A stretch of 64,000 bases of DNA from Fervidibacter sinensis. GTDB lineage: Bacteria; Armatimonadota; Fervidibacteria; Fervidibacterales; Fervidibacteraceae. Under the pieces are notes generated by a model. The model made no database searches and was not told where the DNA came from. It saw only the letters and a list, made by a program, of their open reading frames with translations. Shown here one piece after another: positions 8,240-17,346 of this stretch; the stretch's first letter is position 1; the number at the start of each line of letters is the position of its first letter. The stretch lies in NCBI GenBank assembly GCA_032161045.1, contig JAVHTH010000006.1. The stretch is one strand, 5' to 3'. The position numbers and the translations under genes are program-made.

Positions 8240-9616
8240 TTACGGTGTCAAACCCGTCAATTCCGGTGGCGACGCACCGACATCCCAAGCGGGGGTTCGC
8301 ACTTGGGGCTGAGGCGAGGCTGGTGGCAACCACAGGGATTGAAGCAACTGTAAAGCCTCACCGACTAACTGGTTCCCAGCATCTGGCATGAGTTGCGATG
8401 ATCTGGCTAAACGAACTTCATAACCACCGCCTTTGAACGCATCCGGCGTTGGCAAGTAACCGACCATACCGTTTGCGCATGTGGCAACGAATGTCATTGG
8501 GAACGGTGATGCCCTCTTAATGTCAAGACCAAATTGGCAAAACAGTTCACCAGGGATAGCCACAATCGCGCTTCGTCCGATTGCTATGACTTGAGTTTCC
8601 GCCTCCACGAAAGGTTGCTTTTTCACTTCTTCGGCAAGCAAAACAATTTCGCGGGCGTAAATCCTTTCAACATCTGGAACGCCGTTCTCGCTCAAAATTT
8701 TCTTTGCCTCTTCCAGCATCTTCTCGGGAATTTGACGGCGAGTGAGCCTGACACTTGACCGGGCTACTTGCAGAGGGGCAAAATCAACAAAGTCCATTAA
8801 CGCGACAGTTTTGATAACTTCGCCCCCCAACCTCGTCCCAACTTTCCACGCCCACTTCTCACCGAACTCGGGTTCGCGAGGCAAAGTGTTAGCAACTTGG
8901 GTGACATCGCCGGAAGCACCTTGAAGAAAAACTGTCAAGCATTGCTCACCGAATTCCCTTCGCAAGGTCTCAGCAAGGTAAAACGGGTAATCAGCACTGA
9001 ACTCAGTCCCGCCCATGACAGTGCAGTGGCAAGCGAAATTGACGATGAAACCGAGCATCGTTCCATTTTTGTCTTTGAAAGCGATCACACCCACATCTGG
9101 GTCAGTAGGTCCGGCGGGGCGAACTATGTCAGGGTTGCCTTTTCCGGGATGGGTTTGATGGCGACCGTTTTTCATCACGAAACGACGATTAAAGGCAACC
9201 CTGTTTTCGTGACCGACAGCGATCCCAATTTGAGCCTCAGTTCTGTTCTCACAAGCCTTGACAATAGCCTCGGCGATTTTTTCTGCCACAAACGCGCAAT
9301 AATTCTCGTCTGCTTCGTTCTCAAACACATTTGCGATAGGACCGCCAGAGTGAGTGTGGGTAGCCGCGATCAAGATGTTTTGTGCCGGTATCTCACAACG
9401 GGATTGAGCCAAGTTACGGGCAGATTCCACAAGCGACCTCTTTACGGAAAGCGCATCCACTGAAACGATGGCGACGGTGGTTTTCTCGTCGGAAACGACG
9501 CAAGCGGTTGCGTGGAGCGGGTCGTGAACTCCCGTAGAGATTTGTTTGCGAAATCCTCCGGGAATAATTGCCCCAACCGGCGGGGTAATGTCAGTTTGGG
9601 CGAACCCAACTCTCAT
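8240..9616 (-). CDS. Neutral/alkaline ceramidase-like hydrolase
   Basis: 458 residues resembling the N-terminal catalytic domain of the neutral ceramidase superfamily. Features are VGFAQTDITPP at the start, ATHTHSGGP (H87, H89 zinc ligands), NFACHCTVMGG (another His near 205) and QGASGDVTQ. There is no signal peptide, and the C-terminal beta-sandwich of true ceramidases is missing, so it fits the shorter ceramidase-like group found in many environmental bacteria, whose substrates are mostly unknown. The frame opens at GTG 9625, but a GGGGGG site eight to nine bases before ATG 9616 favours the ATG. Same direction as the zinc-ribbon gene, 15 bases apart. Confidence 0.75.
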   Translation of the reverse strand: MRVGFAQTDITPPVGAIIPGGFRKQISTGVHDPLHATACVVSDEKTTVAIVSVDALSVKRSLVESARNLAQSRCEIPAQNILIAATHTHSGGPIANVFENEADENYCAFVAEKIAEAIVKACENRTEAQIGIAVGHENRVAFNRRFVMKNGRHQTHPGKGNPDIVRPAGPTDPDVGVIAFKDKNGTMLGFIVNFACHCTVMGGTEFSADYPFYLAETLRREFGEQCLTVFLQGASGDVTQVANTLPREPEFGEKWAWKVGTRLGGEVIKTVALMDFVDFAPLQVARSSVRLTRRQIPEKMLEEAKKILSENGVPDVERIYAREIVLLAEEVKKQPFVEAETQVIAIGRSAIVAIPGELFCQFGLDIKRASPFPMTFVATCANGMVGYLPTPDAFKGGGYEVRLARSSQLMPDAGNQLVGEALQLLQSLWLPPASPQPQVRTPAWDVGASPPELTGLTP

Positions 9617-9685
9617 CTTCAACACCCCCCAAGTTCAAACGCTCAACTTCAACCTTCGGCGCCCTTATCAAAACTGCCATATCAA

Positions 9686-9852
9686 CTCATGCCATGGGCT
9701 TTAGCCCATTGTCGCCAATGAATTCAGAAGGCACGCTTTGGGCACGCCGAATTTCGGCTGGGGCGAGAGCATAGCACTCCGAGATTTTTAGTTTGGCAGG
9801 AACCTCGCCCTCCGATTTTCGTCATCAACTGCCGGTTGAAGCCAGTGGCATG
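9686..9852. repeat. Intergenic cluster of hairpin-type and CGTCATCAAC-type repeats
   Basis: Contains CATGGGCTTTAGCCCATTG (a short palindrome), a GGCACGC..GGGCACGCC stretch, hairpin-family units at about 9752-9785 and 9791-9818 (GTTTGGCAGG..CTCGCCCTCCGA), and a CGTCATCAACTGCCGGTTGAAG copy at 9822-9852. The 260-base gap between the ceramidase-like gene and holA holds nothing else I can see. Confidence 0.5.
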
Positions 9853-9885
9853 GCATTTAAACGAAACAGGGCAAAGGACGCTTTA

Positions 9886-11058
9886 TCACGCCGTAATTTG
9901 CTTCGCTTCGTTCTTCAACCGACACAAGTTCAAAATCAGCAACGCCAATTGTTGGCTTTGGTCAATGCCTGTCTTGAAACCGATGTCAGTCTCAAGTATA
10001 AGGCAGAGCGACTCCACTATCTGCTCCCGCGAAAAGTTTCTGGCTTGAAGGAGAAAGTTCCTGATGGCTGCTGGGGATTGCTTGAGGAGATTGTAGCGGG
10101 GGTCGTCGGGTAAACGCTGCTTGATTTCCTCAGGGATGCGTTCAAGTTGCTGGCGGAAAGCATCCGAGCGTGCGTGCAGAAGTGCGGGAGAGATCAGTTT
10201 TGAGTCAAGCAATAGTCTCGCTTGGAGCAAAAAACGAAACTGGCGAGCGAGCAGGTAAAGGATGAGCATTGGGTTCTCGCGGCGTTGAAGCAACCCGTCA
10301 AGCATTCTGATGGCTTTCGGCGCATCTCCATCCACAACTGCATTCATCAGCGCGAAAACATCCATCGCCAGTGAAGGGACGAGTTCACGGACCATGTCAA
10401 CTGTCACCCTGCCGTCAACGCCAATGTATAGCGCCAACTTCTCTATCTCGGTCGCCAACTGGCGGGCATCGTTGCCGACTCGGTCAATCAATTCTTGGAC
10501 CGCAACTTTGTCAATGTGGATCGCTGATTGTTCCGCCAACATTTGGACGAACTCGGGCAAATCTTGCGCCCTCAATTTGCTGAGCGGGACAAGCAGGGCG
10601 ACTTCGTTGAGTAAGTTCAATTGCGAGTTTGTGGGCGGTTCAGTGAGTGCGAAAAGCACATATGTGCCTTCAGGGACTCGTTGAAGGAACTGATGCCACG
10701 CTGCACTTTCCCGCTTTCTCTTCCCTTGCTCCTTCAAAAATGCCGGTGACTTGACAATAACGACCCGTCGGCGGGTCAATTGAAACCCGAAAGTGGGCTC
10801 AAACAACGCTTGAGCAAATTCCGCTTCCGTTGCGTCCTTCCCTTCAAGGACTGTTATCGCGGTTTGCCGCTCCTCAGCGGGCAAGAGCAAATCTGTCAAC
10901 CTTTGAATTACCCGCTGAACCAAGAATTCATCGTCGCCAAACACAACGACGACGGGTGGTTTCAAGTTACCGTATTTAGCGGATTGGTAAAGTTGCGCCA
11001 AAGCCCTTCTGACATTGCGGAAGAATTGAGCCTCTTGCGGAAACAAGAGATATGGCAT
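9886..11058 (-). CDS. holA: DNA polymerase III subunit delta
   Basis: Clamp-loader subunit that opens the beta sliding clamp. At 390 residues it is slightly longer than usual because of a 35-residue N-terminal leader. The HolA signatures are VVVVFGDDEFLV near residue 40, a central AAA+-fold without a functional P-loop, VPLSKLRAQDLPEFVQ, the conserved RVGNDARQLATEIEKLALY block, and a helical collar with LYLLARQFRFLLQARLLL. It stands alone, flanked by repeats. Confidence 0.9.
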   Translation of the reverse strand: MPYLLFPQEAQFFRNVRRALAQLYQSAKYGNLKPPVVVVFGDDEFLVQRVIQRLTDLLLPAEERQTAITVLEGKDATEAEFAQALFEPTFGFQLTRRRVVIVKSPAFLKEQGKRKRESAAWHQFLQRVPEGTYVLFALTEPPTNSQLNLLNEVALLVPLSKLRAQDLPEFVQMLAEQSAIHIDKVAVQELIDRVGNDARQLATEIEKLALYIGVDGRVTVDMVRELVPSLAMDVFALMNAVVDGDAPKAIRMLDGLLQRRENPMLILYLLARQFRFLLQARLLLDSKLISPALLHARSDAFRQQLERIPEEIKQRLPDDPRYNLLKQSPAAIRNFLLQARNFSREQIVESLCLILETDIGFKTGIDQSQQLALLILNLCRLKNEAKQITA

Positions 11059-11160
11059 TGCGTCATCACCGCTAATTAAGTGTGTCGCACCCGAGCGGGA
11101 CTGGAAGCAAAAGTTTCATTGACGATTCCGCAAATTTGGGGCTCTGCAGAAATCCTAAAA

Positions 11161-11310
11161 GTAGCGTCGCCCTCTGTGGGCGACAGTCATTGAAAAACCC
11201 CAAATTGTATCGTCGCCCCTTGTGGGCGACGGTCGTTAAACTGCTGTCGGGGACAAGCCACGATGCTACCGAGTTTGTTCGTAGCGTTGTTTTTACGGGC
11301 GACAGTTGTA
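11161..11310. repeat. Three spaced GTCGCCC stem-loop repeats
   Basis: Two perfect stems, GTCGCCC/GGGCGAC with 5-base loops, at 11166-11184 and 11212-11230, and a degenerate third near 11286-11304. Flanks are also shared (GTAGC or GTATC before, AGTCATT or GGTCGTT after), giving a unit of about 30 bases. They fill the 300-base gap between holA and the CDGSH gene. Spacers of about 27 and 55 bases are unequal and there is no cas gene, so it is not CRISPR. Confidence 0.6.
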
Positions 11311-11359
11311 AAAAGCCATGATTGAGAGAAAGCAAAGGGTTTTCCACAAAGCCAAACTT

Positions 11360-11608
11360 TCATTCGGCAAGGGTTTCGGGTGGTAAGTTGACAATGCTGC
11401 CTTGCTCGTCCTTCACTTGAACGACCGAGCGATTGCGTTGCTCATCGTATGCGTAAAGTTTCTCGGGTTCTTCGTCGCGGGTGATTTTATGGGTTCCATC
11501 GCAGTAAGGCTTGTTCTTTGACAAACCGCAACCGCAGATGGCTACATTCTGCCCACCAATCTGGATGAGAAATGGACGGCTTCGGTCACACCTGACAACC
11601 CGAGCCAT
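11360..11608 (-). CDS. CDGSH-type iron-sulfur protein
   Basis: An 82-residue protein with one CDGSH motif that binds a 2Fe-2S cluster through three Cys and one His: C25, C27, C36 and H40 in CGCGLSKNKPYCDGTH. This is the short bacterial mitoNEET-like type, with no membrane anchor. The frame runs up to 11662, but ATG 11608 has GGGGGG about ten bases upstream and begins at the family's usual N-terminus. Probable electron or cluster transfer; partner unknown. Confidence 0.85.
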   Translation of the reverse strand: MARVVRCDRSRPFLIQIGGQNVAICGCGLSKNKPYCDGTHKITRDEEPEKLYAYDEQRNRSVVQVKDEQGSIVNLPPETLAE

Positions 11609-11686
11609 AATGAATTTCCCCCCTTCGCTTTGATAAAGCCCCTTCGGCTGGACAGAGTCCAACTCTTCTGGACCTAAACGAATCTT

Positions 11687-13486
11687 TCACTCAGACCTTC
11701 TCCTCATCGGTTCAGGCACAACGGTCACCGTTATTTTCTGCCCATCCCGCAGCACGACGAAGTTGACAGGCTTGTTTGGTTCAACTGAATTGAGCGCATC
11801 CATGTAGTCGTAAAGGTTACGGATTTGCTTTCCAGCGACTTCAACGATGATGTCCCCTGCTTTCAGCCCTGCTTTTTCGGCGGGGCTGCCGGGGCGAATT
11901 CCCATGAGTTTCACGCCTTCACCTTCCCACGAATAATCTGGCACAATGCCTGTTGAAACTCGCACGGGAGCAGCAGGGCGTTCCGCTGGTTGAGGGGCTC
12001 GTTGAAATTGTGGTCGCTCAGGCATGTTTGCGATGCGTTCCACAACCACCGCAATCATCTGCACGAGTTTCTCCATCCCCTCGTAATTGAGCGTGTCCCA
12101 ATCATCGCTCGGTCGGTGATAGTTTTCGTGCATGCCCGTGAAGAAAAAGAGCACAGGGATGCCTTTGTTGTAGAAGGAAAAATGGTCGCTTGCCCCGAAC
12201 ATCCCCGGTGAATCGCGCAGGACGAAATTGAACTGAGAGTTGACATCTGTGATCAGGTCTTTCCAAATTGGGGAACTTGCGACGCCGAGAACAAAGAGGG
12301 CGTTATTTCGTAACCGCCCAATCATGTCCATGTTGACCATAGCGACGATTCGGTCCAAAGGAACCGTAGGGTTGTCAACGAAGTGTCGGGAACCGATAAG
12401 CCCACGCTCTTCGGCACCGAAAGCGATGAAAATTAAACTTCGTTTAATCCGTTCACGGTTTGCAGCGAAATATTGAGCCAACTCAAGCAACCCAGCGGTC
12501 CCTGAAGCATTATCATCGGCGCCGTTGAAAATTTGTTTTTCCCCGCCGCGAATTGAAGTCCCGACATGGTCGTAATGTGCTCCAATGACGACGAATTCGT
12601 TTTTCAGTTGTGGGTCACTGCCTTCTATCAATCCGATGACATTTGCGTCTTCCAACCGCTCCCTCTGCAAGTTGACCCTCAACCGGACATAAACATTGTC
12701 AATGGCGAAGGAGAAAGGCTTTCGGGTTTCGTCAATTTGGCGCTGAACGGCTTCAAGGTAAAAGAGCGATTCCGCAAATGCCCTCTTGACAGTTACGCCC
12801 AAAATCCCCCCATCCCTCATCGCAGGTTCGTTCCAGAACGGAACAGGCTCGTCTTCAAAAGGGCTGAGCGGACCGCTGACGAGGATTAAGGCTTTTGCGC
12901 CTTTTTCGCGAGCAACGCGCAACTTGGTTGGGAATGTGGCTTCTTGTGCGAATGCGGTGTCGTTGGCAGGCATCCCTCTCAGTGCCAGAGCAATTTTCCC
13001 TCGCACATCTATGTTTGCATAATCGTCGTAGTTTTTCTCGGGAGCACTGATTCCGTAGCCGACGAAAACGATTTCACCCTCCACTTCACCGCTTGCTGAA
13101 AGCGCCAGAGGTAAGAAGTCCCGTTCAGGGACAAAAATCCGCCGTTGTCTGTCGGGCAAAGTCAACTCCAAGAAATTGCCTTCGCCTAAGCGAAGCCTTC
13201 CCGGGAAACTGAAAGGTTGAAAATAGGAGCCATTTTCACCCATTGGGCGAAGTCCCCATTCAGCGAACAAAGAGGCTATGTATTCGCGGGCAAGTCGTGA
13301 ACCTTCCGTGCCTGCCCCACGACCTTCAAGTTCATCGGATGCTAAATAGCGAACATGTTCCTTGAGTTCAGCAGCAGTGATAGCAGTTGTTGAAACCGAT
13401 TTGTATGACGATATGTCGCCTTTTGCCAACGATACCAACGCAACGAACAGAAAAACAACGCTCCAACGCCAGATGTTCCGTCTCAT
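11687..13486 (-). CDS. Secreted M28-family aminopeptidase with PA and C-terminal PDZ domains
   Basis: A 599-residue exported zinc peptidase. Signal peptide at residues 1-22; PA-like insert at about 130-250; M28 catalytic domain with GAHYDHVG (H304, D306), NGADDNASGT (D324) and FGAEERGL (E359/E360), which supply the dinuclear zinc site and general base. A PDZ domain closes the protein at about 510-590 (GIRPGSPAEKAGLKAGDIIVEV). The family trims N-terminal residues from peptides, here probably in the periplasm. The PDZ addition is a known architecture in this group. Convincing throughout. Confidence 0.92.
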   Translation of the reverse strand: MRRNIWRWSVVFLFVALVSLAKGDISSYKSVSTTAITAAELKEHVRYLASDELEGRGAGTEGSRLAREYIASLFAEWGLRPMGENGSYFQPFSFPGRLRLGEGNFLELTLPDRQRRIFVPERDFLPLALSASGEVEGEIVFVGYGISAPEKNYDDYANIDVRGKIALALRGMPANDTAFAQEATFPTKLRVAREKGAKALILVSGPLSPFEDEPVPFWNEPAMRDGGILGVTVKRAFAESLFYLEAVQRQIDETRKPFSFAIDNVYVRLRVNLQRERLEDANVIGLIEGSDPQLKNEFVVIGAHYDHVGTSIRGGEKQIFNGADDNASGTAGLLELAQYFAANRERIKRSLIFIAFGAEERGLIGSRHFVDNPTVPLDRIVAMVNMDMIGRLRNNALFVLGVASSPIWKDLITDVNSQFNFVLRDSPGMFGASDHFSFYNKGIPVLFFFTGMHENYHRPSDDWDTLNYEGMEKLVQMIAVVVERIANMPERPQFQRAPQPAERPAAPVRVSTGIVPDYSWEGEGVKLMGIRPGSPAEKAGLKAGDIIVEVAGKQIRNLYDYMDALNSVEPNKPVNFVVLRDGQKITVTVVPEPMRRRSE

Positions 13487-13602
13487 CGTTGATTCCTCCT
13501 TGCGCCTGATAAAAAATTTCGGCGTTTAGTTTACCGCTGCAAAAATTGTTTCCGAAATTGCTTGCGCCCTAAAGGTCGCCTTTGAGACCAAAAACGCATC
13601 CT

Positions 13603-14022
13603 TCAAACTCCCCATTCAGCCAAGTAGTTAAGTTGCTTTATGGCTTCTTGGTTCTCCGGGTCAAGTTCTAAAACCTTTTCAAACTCCGCCTTTGCCTCCC
13701 TCAACAACTCCATCATCTTTTCTGGGTCTTCCTCCAGAGGCGCGACAGTGGTCAATGCCTTCGCCCAATCAAGACGGTAGGCTACATTGTCGGGTTCAAG
13801 TTCAACGGCTTTTTTGAACTCAATCAAACTTTTCTCAAAATCACCGCCGTGAAGGTAGTAAACCAAACCCAATCCATGATGGGCTGCGGCGTTGTTTGGT
13901 TCTCGCTCCAGAATTTGCAAGTAGAGTTTTTCGGCTTCTTCATAGTGTCCGTTGTATCGCAGTGCATCCGCTCGGCTTAAAAGTTCAGCAAGGTTGAGTT
14001 GTTCTTCCTGATGCCCAAACAT
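13603..14022 (-). CDS. Small TPR protein
   Basis: 139 residues made almost entirely of TPR units: LSRADALRYNGHYEEAEKLY, NAAAHHGLGLVYYL, FEKSLIEFKKAVELEPDN and FEKVLELDPENQEAIKQL. The frame extends to TTG 14064 and would overlap the next gene, but GGAGG ten bases before ATG 14022 marks the start. It sits directly after two amidohydrolase-like genes on the same strand. No enzymatic motif. Confidence 0.72.
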   Translation of the reverse strand: MFGHQEEQLNLAELLSRADALRYNGHYEEAEKLYLQILEREPNNAAAHHGLGLVYYLHGGDFEKSLIEFKKAVELEPDNVAYRLDWAKALTTVAPLEEDPEKMMELLREAKAEFEKVLELDPENQEAIKQLNYLAEWGV

Positions 14023-14060
14023 GACTCTTTGCCCTCCTGTCTCCCAAAACCCCACTTCTC

Positions 14061-14798
14061 TCAAGACTCAAGGTTTAGCCAATGTCGGGCATTGACTTCC
14101 ACCAGCATGTTTCTTTGCCTCTCTGTCAACTCGGCTTCTTGAACCATCCCCAAACTGCAAGTTGGATGGACGCGGGTCATTGCGCTTCCCCAAAGGACGC
14201 GTCTGTCCCCAAGCAGTCCCATAGCCTGCTCAATTATACCTCTCTCCGTCAATAATCCTGACACGACCACAGAGATGTTGGTGACATCTTCAACAATTTT
14301 CAACGCAGCCCACCAGTCGCTCCCCCTCAAAGGGACCATTAAGAAGCGTATGCCTGGGAACGATTTTGTCAAGGAAACAAGGGCTTGTGCGTCTTCGGAA
14401 GTTTCAACGAATGTGACGAAGGGGCAATCGTAACGCCTTGCCATTTTGACCAATTCCAAGGTCCGCCACGAGTTTAAGGGGTGAGCAAGACTCGGAGGAG
14501 GCAAAACGACGCCCAAAAAGTTTGCTCTCATAAGATAGCGTTTCATCTCTTCAGCGGACGCTTCCAAATGGTTTGGGTTGACAACAACATAGCCGCGAAA
14601 TCTTGGGTTTTGAGCGACCAACTCAGCAACCCTTTTGTTGCCCAAAGTCAAATCTCCCCTCATCGCTTCTGCTGAGGCGATGCAAATGGTTGCGATGTTG
14701 TAGCGTTCGGCAAACTTTTCTACCGTCTCAATTTCGTCGCCGTCCCGGTTTTGAATTGCCCACCAACCTAATTCAGCGTAGACATCCAAAAGAGGCAT
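14061..14798 (-). CDS. Amidohydrolase-like TIM-barrel protein lacking recognisable metal ligands
   Basis: 245 residues with the layout of the amidohydrolase-2 (PF04909) group: LLDVYAELGWW at the first strand, a middle strand GVVLPPPSLAH, and RVLWGSAMTR near the end, where active members carry a metal-binding Asp. The HxH motif of strand 1 is replaced (DVYAELG) and the terminal Asp is missing, so it may be a non-catalytic or metal-free relative. The neighbouring gene is a paralogue. ATG 14798 follows GGGGAGG. Confidence 0.6.
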   Translation of the reverse strand: MPLLDVYAELGWWAIQNRDGDEIETVEKFAERYNIATICIASAEAMRGDLTLGNKRVAELVAQNPRFRGYVVVNPNHLEASAEEMKRYLMRANFLGVVLPPPSLAHPLNSWRTLELVKMARRYDCPFVTFVETSEDAQALVSLTKSFPGIRFLMVPLRGSDWWAALKIVEDVTNISVVVSGLLTERGIIEQAMGLLGDRRVLWGSAMTRVHPTCSLGMVQEAELTERQRNMLVEVNARHWLNLES

Positions 14799-14813
14799 GA
14801 ACCTGACCTCCCC

Positions 14814-15554
14814 TCACGCTTGAACGATTCTCCTCAAGTTTTCCACCAAGACTTTCCGCTTATCCTCATCGGATAAACCAGAATGGAGCAAAGGGAACAG
14901 AGCACTGGCGAAATAGTGGAGCGGCGCACCGCTACCAAATACCAATTTGTCAACTCCCACCTCTGAAGCGACAAAATCATAGCCATCAGGCTGAGTTATG
15001 CAACTCGTTTCAAGGTGCAGGTTGGGAACCGATTTGACCACACAAAGGACCTCGCCCAAGTTTTCCTCAGAGACATCGGACAAAATGACGGGCACTTGCA
15101 TCCCGCGAATTAAGTCGGCGATGTCCGTTGCCCACCCAACTTGTGGGCAATCAATCAAAAAAGGAACACCTTTCTCGTTCAAAAAACTCACCAACTCTCG
15201 GAATGGAGCGATTGTCGGTTGCCAACCTTGCCATCTGGGGAAGAACCGAAAAAGCCGGAAACCTTGCTGCAATCGCCTTTCAACTTCTGCTGTCATTCCG
15301 CGATACTGGAGCGGGTTTAAAGTGGCAACGGGAAGCAAAAGCCCACCACTTTCCCTCGCCACTTGAAACGCCAAATCGTTTCCGGTTCTGGTGTCGTAAA
15401 AGACCGCTGTCGTGTGGACAAACAAAGCACGGGCTACCCCATATCGGCGCATCAATGTCAACAAAACTTGTGGTGACAAATCTATAGCCTGTCTTGGATA
15501 AAAACCGACCCATGTGTTGCAGTCAACAATTGGCAATCCCACTTGTGCTGCCAA
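14814..15554 (-). CDS. Amidohydrolase-like TIM-barrel protein (paralogue of its neighbour)
   Basis: 246 residues, same fold as the gene that follows it: IVDCNTWVGFYP at strand 1 (Asn/Trp where active enzymes have His), VPFLIDCPQVGW mid-barrel and KLVFGSGAPLHYFAS near the C-terminus (Ser/Gly in place of the usual SD). The spacing of strands fits PF04909, but canonical metal ligands are again missing. TTG 15554 lies nine bases after GGAGG. The two genes are 15 bases apart and may act as a heteromer; function unknown. Confidence 0.6.
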   Translation of the reverse strand: MAAQVGLPIVDCNTWVGFYPRQAIDLSPQVLLTLMRRYGVARALFVHTTAVFYDTRTGNDLAFQVARESGGLLLPVATLNPLQYRGMTAEVERRLQQGFRLFRFFPRWQGWQPTIAPFRELVSFLNEKGVPFLIDCPQVGWATDIADLIRGMQVPVILSDVSEENLGEVLCVVKSVPNLHLETSCITQPDGYDFVASEVGVDKLVFGSGAPLHYFASALFPLLHSGLSDEDKRKVLVENLRRIVQA

Positions 15555-15639
15555 CGATTCCCACCTCCAAACTTTTCAGGTTTTTCAAGGGCAATTTGCA
15601 TTTTCCTTAGACGCCTTCAGCCTTCTCAGCGCTCAAATA

Positions 15640-16509
15640 CTACATTGCACCCGCTTGCCTTAGCAACGCTATCAATCTTGTCAAGCACTCACGGGTGGCG
15701 ACATCCCCCATGTAGGAAAATTGCTCACCTTTCGGCATTTGAACGATGTCTTCAGGCAATTGCGTGGTAGGTCTCCAATGGGTTTCCAGAGACAAGTAAC
15801 CCTTGTATCCGTCACGCACCAACGCTTTGAACTGCCCCAGATAATCAACTTCCCCCTCGCCAATGGGTGTAGGTTCAAATCGTTTCTCCTCGGCATGCCA
15901 TTTCCCATCTTTAATGTGAATGTGCACGATCCAAGGCTTAATTGCTTCATAGCCGTCAGGGTAAGGAACTTCTCTGTCGGGATCAAAAACATCGTTGCCG
16001 GGGTCCCAAACCGCTTTGACCTGAGGATGGTTCAGGCGAGTTAGAACTTCCACGACTTTCTTTGCATTCGTTGCCATCGTTGACGGTTCATTTTCAACAC
16101 CCAAAATCAAGTTTGTGCCTTCAACGAGTTTCACTGCTGGGAGCATCTTTTCCACAATTTCATCCCACGACGGGAAAGGGGGTTTGAGCCAAAAGGTGAA
16201 GATGCGGATAATCGGCGCGTTCAGTTCGCCTGCCAAGTCAATGCACTTGCGTAAAATTTCCATATGCTCACGATATTGAGCCTCATCACCGTAGTCGCAT
16301 TTGAAGAAAGGCGAAGCAATTGAACAAACCTCCATCTCGTAATCGGCGAGGATTTGTTTGATGCGGGCGATATCCGATTTATCCAGTTCGTGGGGGGCTT
16401 TGTTCCAAACCGAGCGGATTTCCAGCCCACTCAAGCCGAATTCTTTTGCCAAAGATGCAACCTTTTCAAGGTCTTGAGAAACTTCGTCGGTGATGACCGC
16501 CAACTTCAT
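15640..16509 (-). CDS. Sugar-phosphate isomerase/epimerase-like TIM barrel
   Basis: 289 residues of the AP-endonuclease-2/xylose-isomerase-like fold (PF01261): KLAVITDEVSQDL at strand 1, FGLSGLEIRSVW, the Glu of LGVENEPSTM, DPGND and HIHIKDGKW as metal-binding positions, and YLSLETHW at the last strand. Such proteins isomerise or epimerise keto-sugars, inosose or hydroxypyruvate. The start is ATG 16509, after AAAGGAGG; the frame extends 13 codons further without support. It heads the amidohydrolase-like/TPR group. Confidence 0.78.
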   Translation of the reverse strand: MKLAVITDEVSQDLEKVASLAKEFGLSGLEIRSVWNKAPHELDKSDIARIKQILADYEMEVCSIASPFFKCDYGDEAQYREHMEILRKCIDLAGELNAPIIRIFTFWLKPPFPSWDEIVEKMLPAVKLVEGTNLILGVENEPSTMATNAKKVVEVLTRLNHPQVKAVWDPGNDVFDPDREVPYPDGYEAIKPWIVHIHIKDGKWHAEEKRFEPTPIGEGEVDYLGQFKALVRDGYKGYLSLETHWRPTTQLPEDIVQMPKGEQFSYMGDVATRECLTRLIALLRQAGAM

Positions 16510-16795
16510 GGTTGACCATCCTCCTTTCCACACACCGCAAAATCTCAACGCCTCTCAGAAAGATACCGCTGCAACTTGGACCAGTCAATTAAACTTTGCA
16601 ACATCAAAGTCAAGATGGAAAGGGCGAACAAAATCTGTCTACGGAGACGAACACCGGCTACGCTCCTGATTGCGAATGTTCCTGACGAACACTTTAGGTC
16701 GCGCAACAAGTCCATATGTAGGTGGACACCACTAAACTTTTGCGAAGGGCAAGAGCGAATGCTTCTTAGCCTGCGATGAAAGGAGTTGAATTGAG

Positions 16796-17344
16796 ATGCT
16801 GCGGAAAAATTTACTCCTTACAGGTTTGCCGGGCGTTGGGAAGACCACGGTGATACGAAAAGTTTTGGATTCGTTGCCACCCCAACTGAAAGTTGACGGG
16901 TTCTTCACTGAGGAAGTGAGGGAGGGTGGGGAACGGATCGGTTTCCAAATCGTGACGATTGACGGACAAAGGGCATGGCTGGCGAGGAAGGGATTTTCAT
17001 CCCCCCGCAGAGTTGGCAAATACGGAGTGGATGTAGAAGCAATTGAAAGGGTCATTATCCCTACCCTGCGCCGAGCCGTTGCACAAGCGGACCTTATCGT
17101 CATTGACGAAATTGCCAAGATGGAGTTAAGCCACCCCGCTTTCGCGGAAGTTGTGTGGAAGTGCCTTGAGAGTTCAAAACCCGTCTTGGGAGTGATACAA
17201 CGGAGCCAATTGCCGTTCATTGAAAAAGTGAAAGCACGAGCGGACACCGTAGTGTGGGAGGTGACGCCGCAAAATCGTAACAAATTGCCCGAACAAATTG
17301 CTGAAGCGATTTCCCAATTGCTGCGCAAACCTTTCACAGGTTGA
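16796..17344 (+). CDS. THEP1-type nucleoside-triphosphatase
   Basis: 182 residues matching the NTPase_1 (PF03266) family first described as THEP1 in thermophiles: Walker A GLPGVGKT at 10-17, a substrate loop VDGFFTEEVREGGERIGF, Walker B LIVIDEIAKMEL (D104, E105). These enzymes hydrolyse nucleoside triphosphates with broad specificity; the biological role is unsettled. ATG 16796 follows AAAGGAG. Convergent with rnc, with two bases between the stops. The 247 bases upstream hold no feature I can support. Confidence 0.85.
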   Translation: MLRKNLLLTGLPGVGKTTVIRKVLDSLPPQLKVDGFFTEEVREGGERIGFQIVTIDGQRAWLARKGFSSPRRVGKYGVDVEAIERVIIPTLRRAVAQADLIVIDEIAKMELSHPAFAEVVWKCLESSKPVLGVIQRSQLPFIEKVKARADTVVWEVTPQNRNKLPEQIAEAISQLLRKPFTG

Positions 17345-17346
17345 GA

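Noticed and set aside
11161..11310. CRISPR array
   Set aside because: Only three units, unequal spacing, one degenerate, no cas genes nearby.
16549..16795. Regulatory RNA or promoter in the gap before the THEP1 gene
   Set aside because: No box pair with good spacing and no conserved fold visible by eye.
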